Counted from the stretch's first letter, positions 1-10,543 are shown. The stretch is 64,000 nt of DNA from Phytophthora quininea (GCA_011947345.1 JAAVTG010000699.1:1-64000); one strand, 5' to 3'. Notes: generated by a model not told the origin, from the sequence alone. Numbers and translations are program-made.

Positions 1-152
1 AGCCCTATCCGAACTCTACGCTGTTTGCCCGTTTCACCACTGTTTTTGTATCAATACATTTGCATCAATACACATATAACACAAATTTAACCGACTTGGC
101 TGAAATGAAAACAAATGTATTCGCGGAGTCTATTAACAGCCAATGGCCTATC

Positions 153-533
153 CTAGCGGTAGCGACGGCGACGCGCGGTCTGTCGCTGGTGGACTCGGCG
201 GCGTAGACGACGGTGGCGAGCTTCGCGAGGTGGTAGTGGCGGCGGCAGCGGCGGTGGGCCGATGGTGACTGCCACCAGGGCCATGGTCTCCTGCCGCCGG
301 TCCAACCGTGGCAGCGGCTGCTCGGCGGCGGTGCTGTGCCAGAAGCTGCGCTGGCCGTCGCACGCTCGACACCGCCGCGATGCGCTCCTGGCACGTGGCC
401 TCTCGAGGCATCCCACTCGAGGAGCTCCTCGCAGCAAACGCAGCAGGCACTGGTGGCCCAGGCCGTCGAGGTCGAGCGGCGCACGCGTGAACTCGGCAGA
501 GCAGCGAGCGCAGGTAACGTTCCCACGCTCCAT
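153..533 (-). CDS. Hypothetical short cysteine-containing protein
   Basis: This 126-residue reading frame starts at an ATG and opens with a CxxC pair (CARC, residues 8-11), which could be half of a small zinc site. The rest is Arg/Pro-rich. A second reading frame of the same DNA carries another cysteine cluster (CCVCCEELL), so one frameshift could join two zinc-binding halves, but I cannot confirm that. The DNA is very GC-rich, which keeps all frames open by chance and weakens the call. A 19-bp repeat array with palindromic GTGGWCCAC cores lies 72-142 bp upstream of the ATG and could be its promoter region. I do not recognise the product. Confidence 0.25.
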   Translation of the reverse strand: MERGNVTCARCSAEFTRAPLDLDGLGHQCLLRLLRGAPRVGCLERPRARSASRRCRACDGQRSFWHSTAAEQPLPRLDRRQETMALVAVTIGPPPLPPPLPPREARHRRLRRRVHQRQTARRRRYR

Positions 534-604
534 CGCGTTTGGCTTTGGTGTTGGTTGAGGGGAGGAAGAGGGGGGACTACTATCGACCTCTTCATTAAGT
601 ACGT

Positions 605-675
605 TTGGTGTGGACCACTACTATTGGTGTGGACCACCCTACTATTCCAGTAAAGTACGAATTGGTGTGGTCCAC
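605..675. repeat. 19-bp spaced array of palindromic GTGGWCCAC motifs
   Basis: TTGGTGTGGACCAC occurs at 605-618 and 624-637, and TTGGTGTGGTCCAC at 662-675. The starts are 19 and 38 bp apart, so the array looks like four 19-bp units with the third one decayed. The core GTGGWCCAC reads nearly the same on both strands. The same word (GGTGTGGACCAC) recurs near 58712, just upstream of the large ankyrin gene. It may be a transcription-factor site or a fragment of a transposon terminus; the sequence does not decide. Confidence 0.5.
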
Positions 676-815
676 TTTCTCGGGCCGCCTTCGCTCCGCT
701 CGGCAGCGATTGGCCGAAACTCGGCGAATGGGCGCCGCCGTCGCTGGCGCTCGGCAGCCAATGGCAGCGCCGGATCTTGTCCATCGAAACTCGGCGACGG
801 ACCGACCGACTGACA

Positions 816-834
816 GACAAACGGACAGACAGCA
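816..834. repeat. Short degenerate ACAG/ACAA microsatellite
   Basis: A run of ACAG/ACAA-like tetramers lies just before the point (about 853) where similarity to the ClpB pseudogene of copy B begins. It may mark the breakpoint at which the C-terminal end of the copy A pseudogene was lost. Confidence 0.4.
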
Positions 835-852
835 AGTCTCTAGTAGCAGTCT

Positions 853-3019
853 AAGATGCTTGCCGTACTGCAGCTCGTAGGCTTCGTCCAGAACTACGTA
901 CAGCGCGCTGGTGATGACGTTCACCGAGATCTGCAACTCCTTCAGAAGCTTGAGCAGCAGCAGCGGGGGCAGGTTGACGCGGCCGAGCGGCTCAAACACC
1001 CCGCACGGTCAACGGCGTTCGATAGAGAGGGTTTAACGTCATGAGACTCATGATCCCTTAGGCGATTGAGCAGCTCCGGACGAACCATGCGGCACAGCTG
1101 CAGCAGAACCACCACGCGTTGCTTAGCGAACATACACTGGGTCTCGTTATCCTCGTGCACACAGTCGTTTTCGGTCTTCGTCTTCTTGCTCACACGTGAT
1201 GACAATCCATTATTGAACGGCAAGGGCTGAGCGCCAATGTTGAATGTCACGATGACCACCGTTCGGCCAATTCACGAGAGTCCGTCAGACGACCGCCGCC
1301 CAGCGGCTGCAGCAAATGTTCAGCACCTTCGGGTGAGCCTTTTAATCTTGTCCATGAGCACCACGTTGTACGTATTGAGGCGGATAGCTCCGTTAGCAGG
1401 CAGCCGGCCTCGTAGCCCACGTACCCTGGAGGAGAACCCAGCAACTTGCTCACGTTGTCCGCCTCCATAAACTCGTTAATGTCGATACACATCATGCGCT
1501 TGTCGTCGTAAGAGCTCGAACGCCAAAGATTTCGCCAGTTCGGTCATGCCAGCATCGGTTGGGCTGCTGAACAAAAAGCCACCAGTTGGTTGTCCCGGAC
1601 GAGCTAGCCCGACACGGGATCGAAGGGCGGCATCGCAAACAGCCTTCACAGCGATGTCCTGGCCTACCACACGCTCGTGGATACGCTCCTCCAGATGCGT
1701 GAGTCGGTCGCCCACATTTGACGCCAGTCAGCACACAGGAATGCCCGTCCACCGAGCCACCACGCTGCAGATTTGTTCTTCCCGCACCACTTCTTCGGCC
1801 ATCTTGTGCTCGTCTTGACGCTTCTGGCTTGATCAGCTCCTGCAACCCGGCGCTTGACGTCGGAGATAACGTAGAACGGCAGACCGGAGAGGGTGCAAGT
1901 CTTGGTTGCGGTTGGTCTGCTCCACCTTGAGCTGCAAGCGAGGATCTCGAATTTCGTTGACACGGGCCTTCTACACTTGGTGACGAAGGATCAGCGGCTT
2001 TAACTCCTCTTGAATGTTGTTCAATCTTTTCAAACGCTGCTTGGCTCATCGTATCCTTCTCCTTTGCCAGCGCAGTGGCCTCGACCTGAAGTTGCAGTTG
2101 GCAACGCTCCAATTCATCGATCACTAGCTGGACATAGACATTAGCGCACGCTTCATCGATGATGTCGATTGCCTTGTCGGGCATCAAGCGCTTCTTGGTT
2201 TACCGAACAGCGAGATTGGCAGCAGCGACGATAGCCGAATCCAGGGCCTGCAAGCTGTGGTGCGACTCGCGCACTCTTTCAGCCCTCGTAGAATGGTCAC
2301 GGTGTCCGTCGCTGATGGCTCCTTCATAATCTTTGCTGGAAACGACACTCGAATGCCTTGTTCTTTCCACATGCTCCCGATATTTGCCCAGCGTCGTTTC
2401 ATCGATGCATCGCAGTTCACCACGCGAAAGCAGGGTTTCAGCAGGTTGGAGGTGTCCACCGCTACCAAAGTCTGTCCGGCGCCAAAACCCAGATGCATCT
2501 CATGAACAAGATGATCTTGCGTTCGCGCTACTTCACTTCCTTCGGCACAGTGGCAAAAGCGACCAGGTCCTAGCCATACTTGTAAGTTCGTGACGTACAC
2601 CGCCTCCTTGACTTGGTTCTCGTCCATCTCGTTGCTCTTGAGCAGCCCTACCACTTAGGAGTTGGTGTTCGGCTGCTGAACTTCAGCGCCCTGACCAGGT
2701 GGTCGGCGGCCAAGTGCCTGTCCTTGGTGTCCTTGCGCATGTTGTGGGTGTACGTCATCATTGCTGAGTCCACACTGATGGACTCTGGCACTGGAAAACT
2801 GTAGGAAGTCTAACCCAATGTCGTGTATCCTCCTCTTATCTGTGCCGTCAGTGTTGAACAGCGCGTATCCCACGTGCAGCAACGTCACCTGGGCGTGGTC
2901 GTGCTCTTCCGCGATGTCCTGGGCCGCGCTCAAATACTGTTGCCCTTGGTCTTTTTCCGATTGACCATTCTTGACGTTTCGTCTAGAATGGTTGCACGAA
3001 GGTTGTCCAGCTTGAACAT
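853..3019 (-). pseudogene. ClpB/Hsp104-type AAA+ disaggregase pseudogene (copy A)
   Basis: Read on the minus strand in several frames, this is a decayed ClpB/Hsp104 chaperone. Pieces in order are a Clp N-domain (SAAQDIAEEHDHAQVTLLH, about 2830-2950), a first AAA+ domain with a Walker-B-side remnant and NLLKP (about 2300-2540), PDKAIDIIDEACANV (about 2150), middle-domain coiled coil, then the second AAA+ domain with RVVGQDIAVKAV, GSPPGYVGYEAG and GRLTDS (1250-1700), and a C-terminal DEAYELQYG (about 880). The first Walker A is missing, the second is corrupted, and there are several frameshifts and stops. An intact protein would be about 900 residues and would resolve protein aggregates with Hsp70. 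The extreme C-terminus is cut at 853. Copy B keeps about 160 bp more. Confidence 0.88.
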
Positions 3020-3278
3020 TTTCACAGAGGAGTTGGTGCTGCACTTGGTGAGTGCGAAATCTGCACGACCTAAACGACGAACTGCATGTAAGTTTCCATC
3101 ATAGCTCCATGTTGATAGCATAGGTACCGATAACAAGCTCAACGCAGCCCAAGTAGAGGTTGTCTCATTGCAAAATGAATGTCTCCAATACCAAACAAAT
3201 ACGTTCCACGTTATGAGGCACTCACCAAGTGCAACACCAACTCCTGTGAAAATGTCCAAGCTGGACGATCGAGAACGA
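3002..3278. repeat. Inverted repeat, arms of about 60 bp, between two diverging reading frames
   Basis: The reverse complement of 3002-3060 closely matches 3217-3275. Both contain ACTCACCAAGTGCA, then CACCAACTCCT, then GTGAAAATGT(T/C)CAAGCTGGAC. Each arm therefore holds an ATG followed by codons for (F/S)-K-L-D, one reading left into the ClpB pseudogene and one reading right. The roughly 155-bp spacer is not repeated. The right-hand frame is short (starting at 3250, then broken). The structure recurs in copy B at about 25068-25345, so it predates that duplication. Confidence 0.7.
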
Positions 3279-3348
3279 GTCGTCACCGCCGCCATGACCA
3301 ACCGAACTGCTCAAAGAGCTACAGTTACGAGTACTCCTCTTCAAATGT

Positions 3349-3744
3349 TCAGACTGTTCGGACCAGCCGATGCTCCGCTACGATAGGAGGAGTCTTTGGT
3401 CCGTGTTGCAGAAACAACCGCACGTCAGGGAAGCCCATCTTGAACTCAAGACTCTGTTCAAATGCACTCCACTTCTGTCGTTGTAACATTGAGAGTGCTT
3501 CTTCTTGTAGCGTTGCCATCCTCCGATCCCTATCTATTTTGTTTCGACGTGCCTTAAAAATGTAAATATCTAGCGGGGTTCCAGAGTTGGCTAGCTTGTT
3601 TTGATACACATCACCAGAACAACGAGAATGGTGAAGCCCAATGGTAGAATTGGACTGTGAGAGTTGGATTAGAATGGTCTTGGAGGCGCAATCGACGATT
3701 GCATTAGAGGCACATCCGACGTTTGATCCTCGGAAGCCGCGCAC
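3349..3744 (-). CDS. Unrecognised ORF 'X' between ClpB pseudogene and PcF-like gene (copy A)
   Basis: This 131-residue frame has a basic region (KARRNKIDRDRR) followed by an amphipathic stretch (MATLQEEALSMLQRQKWSAF), which could be a short coiled coil starting at an internal methionine. Copy B has the same ORF at 25446-25811 with a different C-terminus caused by a single-base difference (CAGGGAAGC versus CGGGAAGC). Copy C retains only fragments around 30495-30655. I recognise no family. It may be a relic exon rather than a live gene. Confidence 0.25.
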   Translation of the reverse strand: MRGFRGSNVGCASNAIVDCASKTILIQLSQSNSTIGLHHSRCSGDVYQNKLANSGTPLDIYIFKARRNKIDRDRRMATLQEEALSMLQRQKWSAFEQSLEFKMGFPDVRLFLQHGPKTPPIVAEHRLVRTV

Positions 3745-4091
3745 GAAAACTTTGCAAGATTTGTGTGCTTGACGACTTCACAAACGAGAGTCAGACTTTA
3801 CTAAGCAGCATGGCATACAGAATGACGCACGAATACCCGCGATGGGCAATCGCTTGGAGGACACAGCAGCTTCACCAAGCTGCGACGTGGAATGGCCCGT
3901 GTTGAAGCAATCCGCGATCTGCAAGGATTCAGTTGCGGTTCTCACTTTGAGTATGTGCTTGCGGTCATAATTACCAGCAACAGGATGCCGTCTCAACCGC
4001 AAAAACCAACTCAGTCGTTCCAACTCCCATTCTGCTTTTTACCAAGTCAATACCAGACACAGCCTCATCAATTTCCAGCTCTCCGAACGTC

Positions 4092-4340
4092 ATGAACCTC
4101 AAGACCTGCCTCGCCATCGTCACTGCCGCCGTTGTCGCCACCGTCGCCACGGCGCAGCCGTACTGCCAAGACTCGACCTGCGCCTACATCTACTCCGACT
4201 CGAACATCAAGACCAGCAAATGCTGCGCCGCGCTAGGGGCAACTTTGCTGCGTGCTGCCGTTCGAGCTGCACCACGGGCAAACCTTGCAACTAGCTCGAA
4301 GAGACCTCTAGTTCTCCGTAGGCATTATATGCCCTGCTAA
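4092..4340 (+). pseudogene. PcF/SCR-like secreted cysteine-rich peptide, frameshifted (copy A)
   Basis: The N-terminus is a typical signal peptide (MNLKTCLAIVTAAVVATVATA) followed by a mature start QPYCQ and the first four cysteines, matching the intact gene at 31334. After the CC pair one base is missing relative to that gene, in the tract following GGGG. The last four cysteines therefore fall out of frame and the ORF runs on to 4340. The PcF/SCR family comprises small secreted oomycete proteins, some of them phytotoxic, that act outside the pathogen on plant tissue. The same lesion is present in copy B. The promoter-side sequence is well conserved among the three copies. Confidence 0.75.
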
Positions 4341-4806
4341 TGCCAGAATCGCTTTTCCTTGACACACCCGTTTTATTCCCCCTGTTTGTCTGTTGTATTT
4401 TGTTGCACGATCCAAAACCTCTGGCATCAGACACCAACGCCATCTCTTCCTCCGATAAATACGTTACAGCTACATGCAGGGCACTCGTCGCAGATGAACG
4501 CTTCGCTTTGGACTTCAGACAAACCATCCCTTCCATGCAGTTCAATTCCCTGTATACCTGCTGGGCGATGTAGATTTCCAGTAGGTCAGCTACGTCGAAT
4601 CCTTCGTGAACAGTTCGACAGTTTTGAGCTGGAAGAAAGCCCGAATTTCTCCTAGACGACCATATTCCAGACCAAAGTGGAACGAGATACCGATCACAGG
4701 TGCGATCGACAGACAAACACGGTAGTGGCTCGATCATTCGTGCTACCGCAGAAATTTAGCCGTGAAGAAAAACGCCGGAGATCAATGTTCGCATAAGGTT
4801 AGCCTC

Positions 4807-5345
4807 CTAAATCACGCCACTCATGAAAGTCTTTGCTTCTAGCGTTTGTCGATAGCCACGACACAATGCTTTCGGGGCTCGTTGAAGAGCGCCTCGGACA
4901 GCTTGACCAAAACTTTCGTGCTCAAATCTCGTGCATTCCAAAGTCGATGCCACTGGATGCTGCCACTGTTCCCACTCGGCAGTATTCACGACGGTCTCAT
5001 CGATAAATGCAACACGTTGGGTTTCACACACTCCTGCCATCGCTTCCTCCCATCTAAATGTTGCAGCTACGTGTCGGGCATCTTGGACTTCCAGCGGCGG
5101 GCCAATCTCGAGTAGCCATCGATGCAAGACTCTGCGACTCTCAATGCTCGCTTTAACTCGACTCTTTTTGCACCGGTAGAAATCTCAGGCTGCGGTCAAG
5201 CAACCGTGTTCCAGTGCAGCCTCGAGAAGACGTAAAACGCATCCGTCACAGGTGTTCGCGCGGTACCGTTCCAAAGCTTCCAGCAGGCTGTAATTCACTT
5301 CACGTCGATTGTAAGGTGGCTGAAAAAGGTGTCCCACCCACGGAT
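4807..5345 (-). pseudogene. Ankyrin-associated C-terminal module (copy A)
   Basis: The 106-residue frame ending at 4807 carries the family signature RWLLEIGPPLEVQDAR, then a segment with TAEWEQWQ and SFGQAVRGALQRAPKAL. The same module is recognisable at 26876, 31932, 61244 and 62644. It seems to be the C-terminal part of the ankyrin-type gene whose repeats lie upstream (5349-6540). Relative to copies B and C, about 0.95 kb is missing at 5345, where the sequence jumps from the module directly into the repeat region (ACGGATCGA then CTATAGCATGTCC). Function is unknown; the module may cap the ankyrin stack. Confidence 0.6.
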
Positions 5346-5348
5346 CGA

Positions 5349-6540
5349 CTATAGCATGTCCAAGTCGCCATTCTGTGCTGCGATACTCAGCATATACTCA
5401 CCAGCAGAAGAAAGCCCTCGGGAATACAGCCACTTCGCGACTTTAAGGTGTCTACGCTGCACAGCCTCGTCGATCGCTTCATTGAAATCGACTTTCCACG
5501 GATCACGACGATCGAGCCGTTCAGTCACCAACCACTCGAGTATATGCAGAGGGCCTCCTCTGACTGTTGCTTTCACCGCATCCATCCAGTAGGCACAGCA
5601 CGCAAGAAAAAGCTCGAGGATGCCAATCGAGGATGCCAATCGAGGATGCCAATCGAGGCTCCTCGTTCCCATGCCGCAGTGAATACGCACTGGGGTAGAA
5701 ATTCGTCCAGGTATCTATCTATCGACGAGGAACTCCACGTGCAGTAGCAATTTACTCAGACATTCTTGACAGATGAAGCGAGTGGTTGTTCCCACTCTGA
5801 GAGAAATCATTTTGTGCTCTGAGAAACATTTACAGCTTCGCCACATAACCATCAATCGTAGTACAAGCCATTCAATCACCTCACACATCAATCAACTTCA
5901 TCGCTGTTTGAAAGCCTCGATATCACATTGCTTGGCGCTTGCTTCAAGGGTCGCTCGACGACAAGTTTCTACTCCAAATTCCGTCAGTTCGAGTACCCAC
6001 AACACCACTTTTCCAGTCATTTTGCAGCGATTCTCACGCGAGCTTGATGTGATGATCTTCGGACATCCACACCACTCCAAAGCTCCGCTGTTAGGTTTGA
6101 TGCGGACACTTGCTCATCTTGGGTTTTAGCTGCAAATATGTTCATCTCGCCAGTTGACAACATTTAGATTCCCCCTTACAGCATCCTCGTCCATTGCTCG
6201 CGTCGTGCATCCCTCGGTTCGATTCCATGCAGCCATTTTACGACGTTGAGGTGGCCAAAAATCGCGGCACCGTCCATTGCTTTAGAAGTCAACTGGCCGT
6301 TAAATCCGTGAAACCACGTCAACATCTTCAAATCACTCCTACTGACAGCGCACTCGATTCCATGCTTCAGTTCGTTAGGACAGGAATTCGTCCAGGTATC
6401 GGTCAATCAGAAATACCACGTGGTCGAGCAAGCACTAAGGCGGCCCCGACAAAGAAAGCATGTGGTAGTGCGTAGTAGCCACTCCGGAACGGGTGGTGGA
6501 GAAAATGACAGGGAGCTTTTAATTAAAGTGTCCTGCCATC
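5349..6540 (-). pseudogene. Degenerate ankyrin-repeat gene (copy A)
   Basis: Minus-strand fragments show oomycete-style ankyrin units: RRHLKVAKWLYSRG and EYMLSIAAQNGDLDML at 5349-5480, and AMDGAAIFGHLNVVKWLHG near 6200. They lie in different frames with intervening stops, so no continuous protein is encoded. It parallels copy C at 33425-34530 almost base for base. Intact proteins of this type would form helical solenoids for protein binding. Region 5614-5652 contains three 13-bp tandem units that are present only twice in copies B and C. Confidence 0.7.
5614..5652. repeat. 13-bp tandem repeat (3 units) in ankyrin reading frame
   Basis: CGAGGATGCCAAT is repeated three times here but only twice at 30332-30357 and 33687-33712. 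Thirteen is not a multiple of three, so unit number changes the reading frame of the ankyrin gene. Confidence 0.85.
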
Positions 6541-6717
6541 AATTGGGAATGGTGGGGAGCTGTTTGTTCGACAGCAGCCACTCGAGAGTCCGATGACTTG
6601 ATTGCAGAGCAAAACAAAGTTACTCGACGTTTTCAGGTACCCACAACAGCACCTCCAGGTACTTGCTCTGCCATAGGAGCTGCTCGCCTGTGTCGTAATC
6701 CAGCAGCGGCCCGTTTT
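6541..6717 (-). pseudogene. C-terminal stub of a second ankyrin-type gene, broken at 6717
   Basis: This segment matches copy C at 34577-34773 (LLDYDTGEQLLWQ and LEVLLWVPENVE on the minus strand) until about 6717. There copy A switches abruptly to unrelated sequence reading as an aminotransferase on the plus strand, whereas copy C continues into ankyrin repeats. It therefore marks one edge of the A/C segmental duplication. Confidence 0.6.
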
Positions 6718-6766
6718 CCGAACGGCCTGCGCATTTCGTACGCGTACTCGCAGGAGACGATCGTGC

Positions 6767-7204
6767 GTGCAGCCTTTGGATGTGCTGGAGCAGTCGCTGG
6801 CTGCGTTGGTATTCACGCCCGTGGCCGGTGGTGCGACTTCGGCGGCCGCGTCGACGTCTGCGGTCAGCAATGGTGCGACCGTCACGCGCGATCCGTTCAG
6901 CGCGGACGACGGAGAGTACCCGCAGAACCCTTTGGTGAGCAAAATCGCCGCGTCCAAGACGATAGTGATCAACGGCATCGCGAAGCAGCTGGAGGTGGAG
7001 GGCAAGCAAGTGTGGTCGCTGTGCGTCGGCGAGCCTGACTTCTCTATTGCGGAGCGCGTGCTGAACGCGGGCGAGGAGACACTGTAGCAGGAAAGGTCAA
7101 CGCTGGAGCTGCGCAAACTGATCGCGCAGTACCTGGAGACGTGCAAGGGCATCAAGCACGACCAGGCGACGGAGATCTTGGTGTCGAACAGTTACCTGGG
7201 ATAG
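6767..7204 (+). pseudogene. Class I aminotransferase N-terminal fragment
   Basis: The plus-strand frame includes NPLVSKIAASKTIVINGIAKQ, then KQVWSLCVGEPDFS and ERVLNAGEE, a TAG stop at 7085-7087, then in the same frame LELRKLIAQYLE and GIKHDQATEILVSN before a final stop. This is the N-terminal part of a PLP-dependent class I/II aminotransferase of the aspartate/prephenate aminotransferase type. The LxxGEPDF motif sits at the expected place. The stretch that normally lies between GEE and the ELR segment is shortened. The PLP-binding lysine and the rest of the enzyme are absent, so this is a dead fragment that arrived by duplication. Confidence 0.8.
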
Positions 7205-7384
7205 CGCACACCTTCACGAAGATTGTAAGAAAGCAACAGAGAAGGAATCGAAAAACCTTGAGAATCAAATTCCCGAGGTTTTACAATTCCACCAGGGAGT
7301 TTGATCAAGGGTCGCTCGCTTGCTTCCTTCTCCCGTCATAAAACGGAAATATTCTCGCGATCTTCAAGCGCTGCTAGACGCACG

Positions 7385-8095
7385 ATGGTGTTAACTCGCT
7401 CTCAAGCCGCCGCTCAAGCTGCTGCCCAAGCCGCTCACCCGAACTCCCCGGATCAGGACTTTGCTGTCGCCGAAGCGGCAATCGTTGAGCAGCATAAGGA
7501 GACAGCGTTGCAACCGACAAGCGTGGAGCTAGTTCCTGGCGTTGGTGAACACTTGACCGAGATCGCTCAGTACTTCCTTGCACAAACGCAAGCCCTCGTC
7601 GCAGAGCATTTAGTCTTGCAGACCCAGCAGCAAGGGCAAAATGAAGCACAGAGCGCTGCGCTGATAGCAGTGCAGGCCACTACAGAGTCGACGATGAACC
7701 AGCTGACGGCCCAGCAGCAAGCAATTGCCGAGCATTTCCAGGGAGAATTTGTGAGAATACAGACTGTAATTCGCGACCAACTTGTGCACTTACGCGCTGT
7801 GCAAGAGGATCAGCGGCTAAAGATTGAACAAGAGGTCGCGAACAAGCCGGATCAGGCGATGTCGGAAGTGCAACGGGTGTACGAAACCATGGAATCAGCT
7901 CGTTCGGAAGCTGTGAAACACCTGGAGGATCAATTACCGATCAAAGTCGGTGGAAGCTGCGACGCACAGGCTGTGCGTATGCAGCATCTTGAAGACCACC
8001 TAAAGGACAAGGGTGCGGCCGAGTACATATCCCGCCAAGCCACTGAACTTGTGCACCACTTGCAGGAAAAGCCAACAAGTGAAAGAGCATATTGA
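7385..8095 (+). CDS. Gag-like coiled-coil ORF of a retroelement
   Basis: Starting at the ATG (MVLTRSQAAAQAAAQ), this 236-residue frame is rich in Gln, Ala and Glu. It is predicted by eye to be almost entirely alpha-helical and coiled-coil (for example QALVAEHLVLQTQQQ and AVQEDQRLKIEQEV). It lacks enzymatic motifs. The frame breaks at 8095, but a similar composition continues in another frame to about 8450. Its position upstream of further broken ORFs and DIRS pol sequence suggests a retroelement Gag or ORF1. An unrelated coiled-coil host gene is the alternative. Confidence 0.4.
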   Translation: MVLTRSQAAAQAAAQAAHPNSPDQDFAVAEAAIVEQHKETALQPTSVELVPGVGEHLTEIAQYFLAQTQALVAEHLVLQTQQQGQNEAQSAALIAVQATTESTMNQLTAQQQAIAEHFQGEFVRIQTVIRDQLVHLRAVQEDQRLKIEQEVANKPDQAMSEVQRVYETMESARSEAVKHLEDQLPIKVGGSCDAQAVRMQHLEDHLKDKGAAEYISRQATELVHHLQEKPTSERAY

Positions 8096-8765
8096 ACGCT
8101 CATTGCAGCTGGGATTTAAGTTGGCGCGTGATGAATTGATGCAAGAGCTGGCCTCGACCCCCCATATCAGAAGCGCTGCTGCAAGAAACGGTTCAGAAAC
8201 TCGTGCTTGACGAGACAGCGAAGGCGGAACGTCACATTGGAGCGCAAATACAGCGAGCACTGACGACGGAACAGTCGGCGGTCAATCTGGCCACTCAGCG
8301 GCAAGTGATGATACGTCAATACTGCATGATCAATTTTGGCAATTTTGTGCAAATAGCGCCTGGGAATCACGACGATTAGATGAATCCGTTCTCCATGAGC
8401 AGATAAAGGAATTGGAGTGAAATGAAATAGTACAACAAGTGGCTGAAATACAGAACCAAATTAAATATGAACCCGAGACCGAGGAAGGCAGGAGCTAACA
8501 GATCTTGATCGAGAGTGGGAATATTGCTGGCGCAGTTCGTGGTGATCCTGGACAGCGGGATTCGGCAATTGGTAATTTTCCGCTGGTGGAGTGGAAAGTC
8601 GATTTTCACGGGCGATCTCTGATTATCAAGAAACTACAAGCTTACTGAAGTCACGTTCGAATAAGGACACGAAGATGAGACCAGGCAAGCCAATTCTGGA
8701 CCAAGCAGTCAGCTGTTCAACCGATCACAAGCCGTTACGAAACCAACAGCGCCGTAAAATGGAAC

Positions 8766-10543
8766 GTGAGGCCAGCTAGCAGACCTCACTTGCAATTTTC
8801 TTCGCTAACCGTAGCTCAAATACTTCTCCTAACTCCATCGCCTCTGTCAGACACCATGACAACAGCTGATTTACAAGCCGTCCAGTTCGTTTTGCTGTTG
8901 CCGGAAAATGTGTCTACTCCACCGTCAACTCCTACCTACGCTAAGGTGACCAGACGAAGACGAATGCGAACCACTGTGTCCGTCCGTGGCATGGGGCCAC
9001 ATCAGCGTCGAAGTGGACCGTCAAACCTGCGGAGGCTCTCACCTGGGCTGTTGATGAATCTCAAGTCACTGCATTCAACGAAAATCCGATAGATAGAGCC
9101 GCCGTCGCTGTGTTGGCGGGCGGCCAGTTTCTTCATGGCCAAGCGCTCTCACGAGAATCTGGCACTGTTCAAGTTGAGACAGCAGCAAGAGTCGTTGACG
9201 CCCCCACTGGCGACGTGATGGTGACAAAACCGGTAGTGGCTCTACTACTGCGATCCTTCACGCATCCAGCAGCTGAATGGAGCCGAGACAATCGACATGC
9301 ACTCAATTGTTTGGGATCGGATTATTGGCTCTGGAGGACCAGGGAGCACCGATCGCGTTGCTATTCTACATGGCTTTGTGGAAGAAGCTAACATTCCAGC
9401 AGACTCATGAGTGGCTTGGACTAAGCTCCAATCTTGGATTGAAGTGGAATTCCCCCTCCACCATGCCGTCGAGCACGCTCGCTATGTCGAAGGAGGCAAT
9501 CAGCCTGTGCCATCAACTGTTGGTCCTAATTTTTGTGTAGTGCTAGTTTGCCAGCGAAACACCACCGCAGGTACCGATCGCCGCCCACCGCAAGCTAACG
9601 CCGACGGAATGCTTGACCCAGAAAGCGATGATGACGAATGCTTGGCGAAAACGGACGCGAATACTACAAATGTGGGGACTCTAGCTCTCTCGTCCTCTCA
9701 AGCGACTCAACCGATTCGAGCGCGGAAGCGTGCCCGGCTACTAATCCTAGTACACGAGGGACGGCTAATGGTGAAATGTTTAAGGCGGTCTCCAACCGGC
9801 CAGAGCTTCAAAGATGTATTGCCCAGGCGTTCCTGAATATAATACCACGGGCCTCTCTCCCAGCGGCTTCGACACAGCCCCCAACCCGACTCGACGCGAG
9901 TGCAAATTTGTCAGTCCGACAAAATCAGACAGAAGCTGTATCGCGTTCAACCCGAGCCTTGTGCAATTTCAGGTACATTTCTCCGTGACCGCGACCGGAC
10001 ACCAAGTTTGGAAATCGGGGGTTGTCCATTCTGCAATTTCTTCCAGTCGATGATGTGGCTCGAATGGAATGGCAAGAGGAAGGCGGTGCCGATTTTCAGT
10101 TGTTGGCGGCCTCGCGACCGGCAAGAGCCACCACTACCCAGGGTGTTGTGTCTGCTTGCCAATCTGTTTCAGTCTGCACCGTTGAGTATTTTTACTGTGA
10201 TCTCCGAGACTCAATCACTGCATTGGTAACACTGGTCCAGCGCTTAACTGGAAAATCGTACTATTGGGACGTGGAAGACCTATTCTTCCTCGTGTTCCAG
10301 ATCGTCTGCTCGTTTGAGTCCTATCGGACAGCTGTCGAAGATGGATCGCTCATTGTGGGTCATTTTGCGCGGATATTCGATAAATTGAACGTCAATCTCC
10401 AACACCTGATCCAGGCTGCAACAGGCCATCAACTCCGTCGCGTGAAAGAGGAGTTCTTCGGGCCCGACTCGATTCCCGCTGACGTGAAGAAGCTTATTTG
10501 TCGACGGTTTAGAGGTTTGAAAGCCAAGTATGCATCACTGTGA
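8766..10543 (+). pseudogene. Degenerate retroelement ORF (Gag/ORF1-like continuation)
   Basis: A chain of plus-strand frames with protein-like composition is interrupted by frameshifts. It includes VVDAPTGDVMVTKPVVALL (about 9190), MHSIVWDRIIGSGGPGSTDR (about 9300, other frame), and a cleaner 173-residue frame at 10022-10543 ending in VKKLICRRFRGLKAKY. I recognise no catalytic motif. Given the Gag-like ORF before it and the DIRS polymerase sequence after it, I infer a structural ORF of the same or a nested element. Confidence in identity is low, but the frames are long and non-random. Confidence 0.35.

Noticed and set aside
65..835. 256-residue minus-strand ORF
   Set aside because: It overlaps the GC-rich region where several frames are open, has no domain, and includes the repeat array. 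It is probably a shadow frame.
6210..6235. GGTTCGATTCC resembles a tRNA T-loop
   Set aside because: No matching acceptor, D or anticodon stems nearby, and the word lies in ankyrin coding sequence (GIEPRDA on the minus strand) that recurs in copy C.
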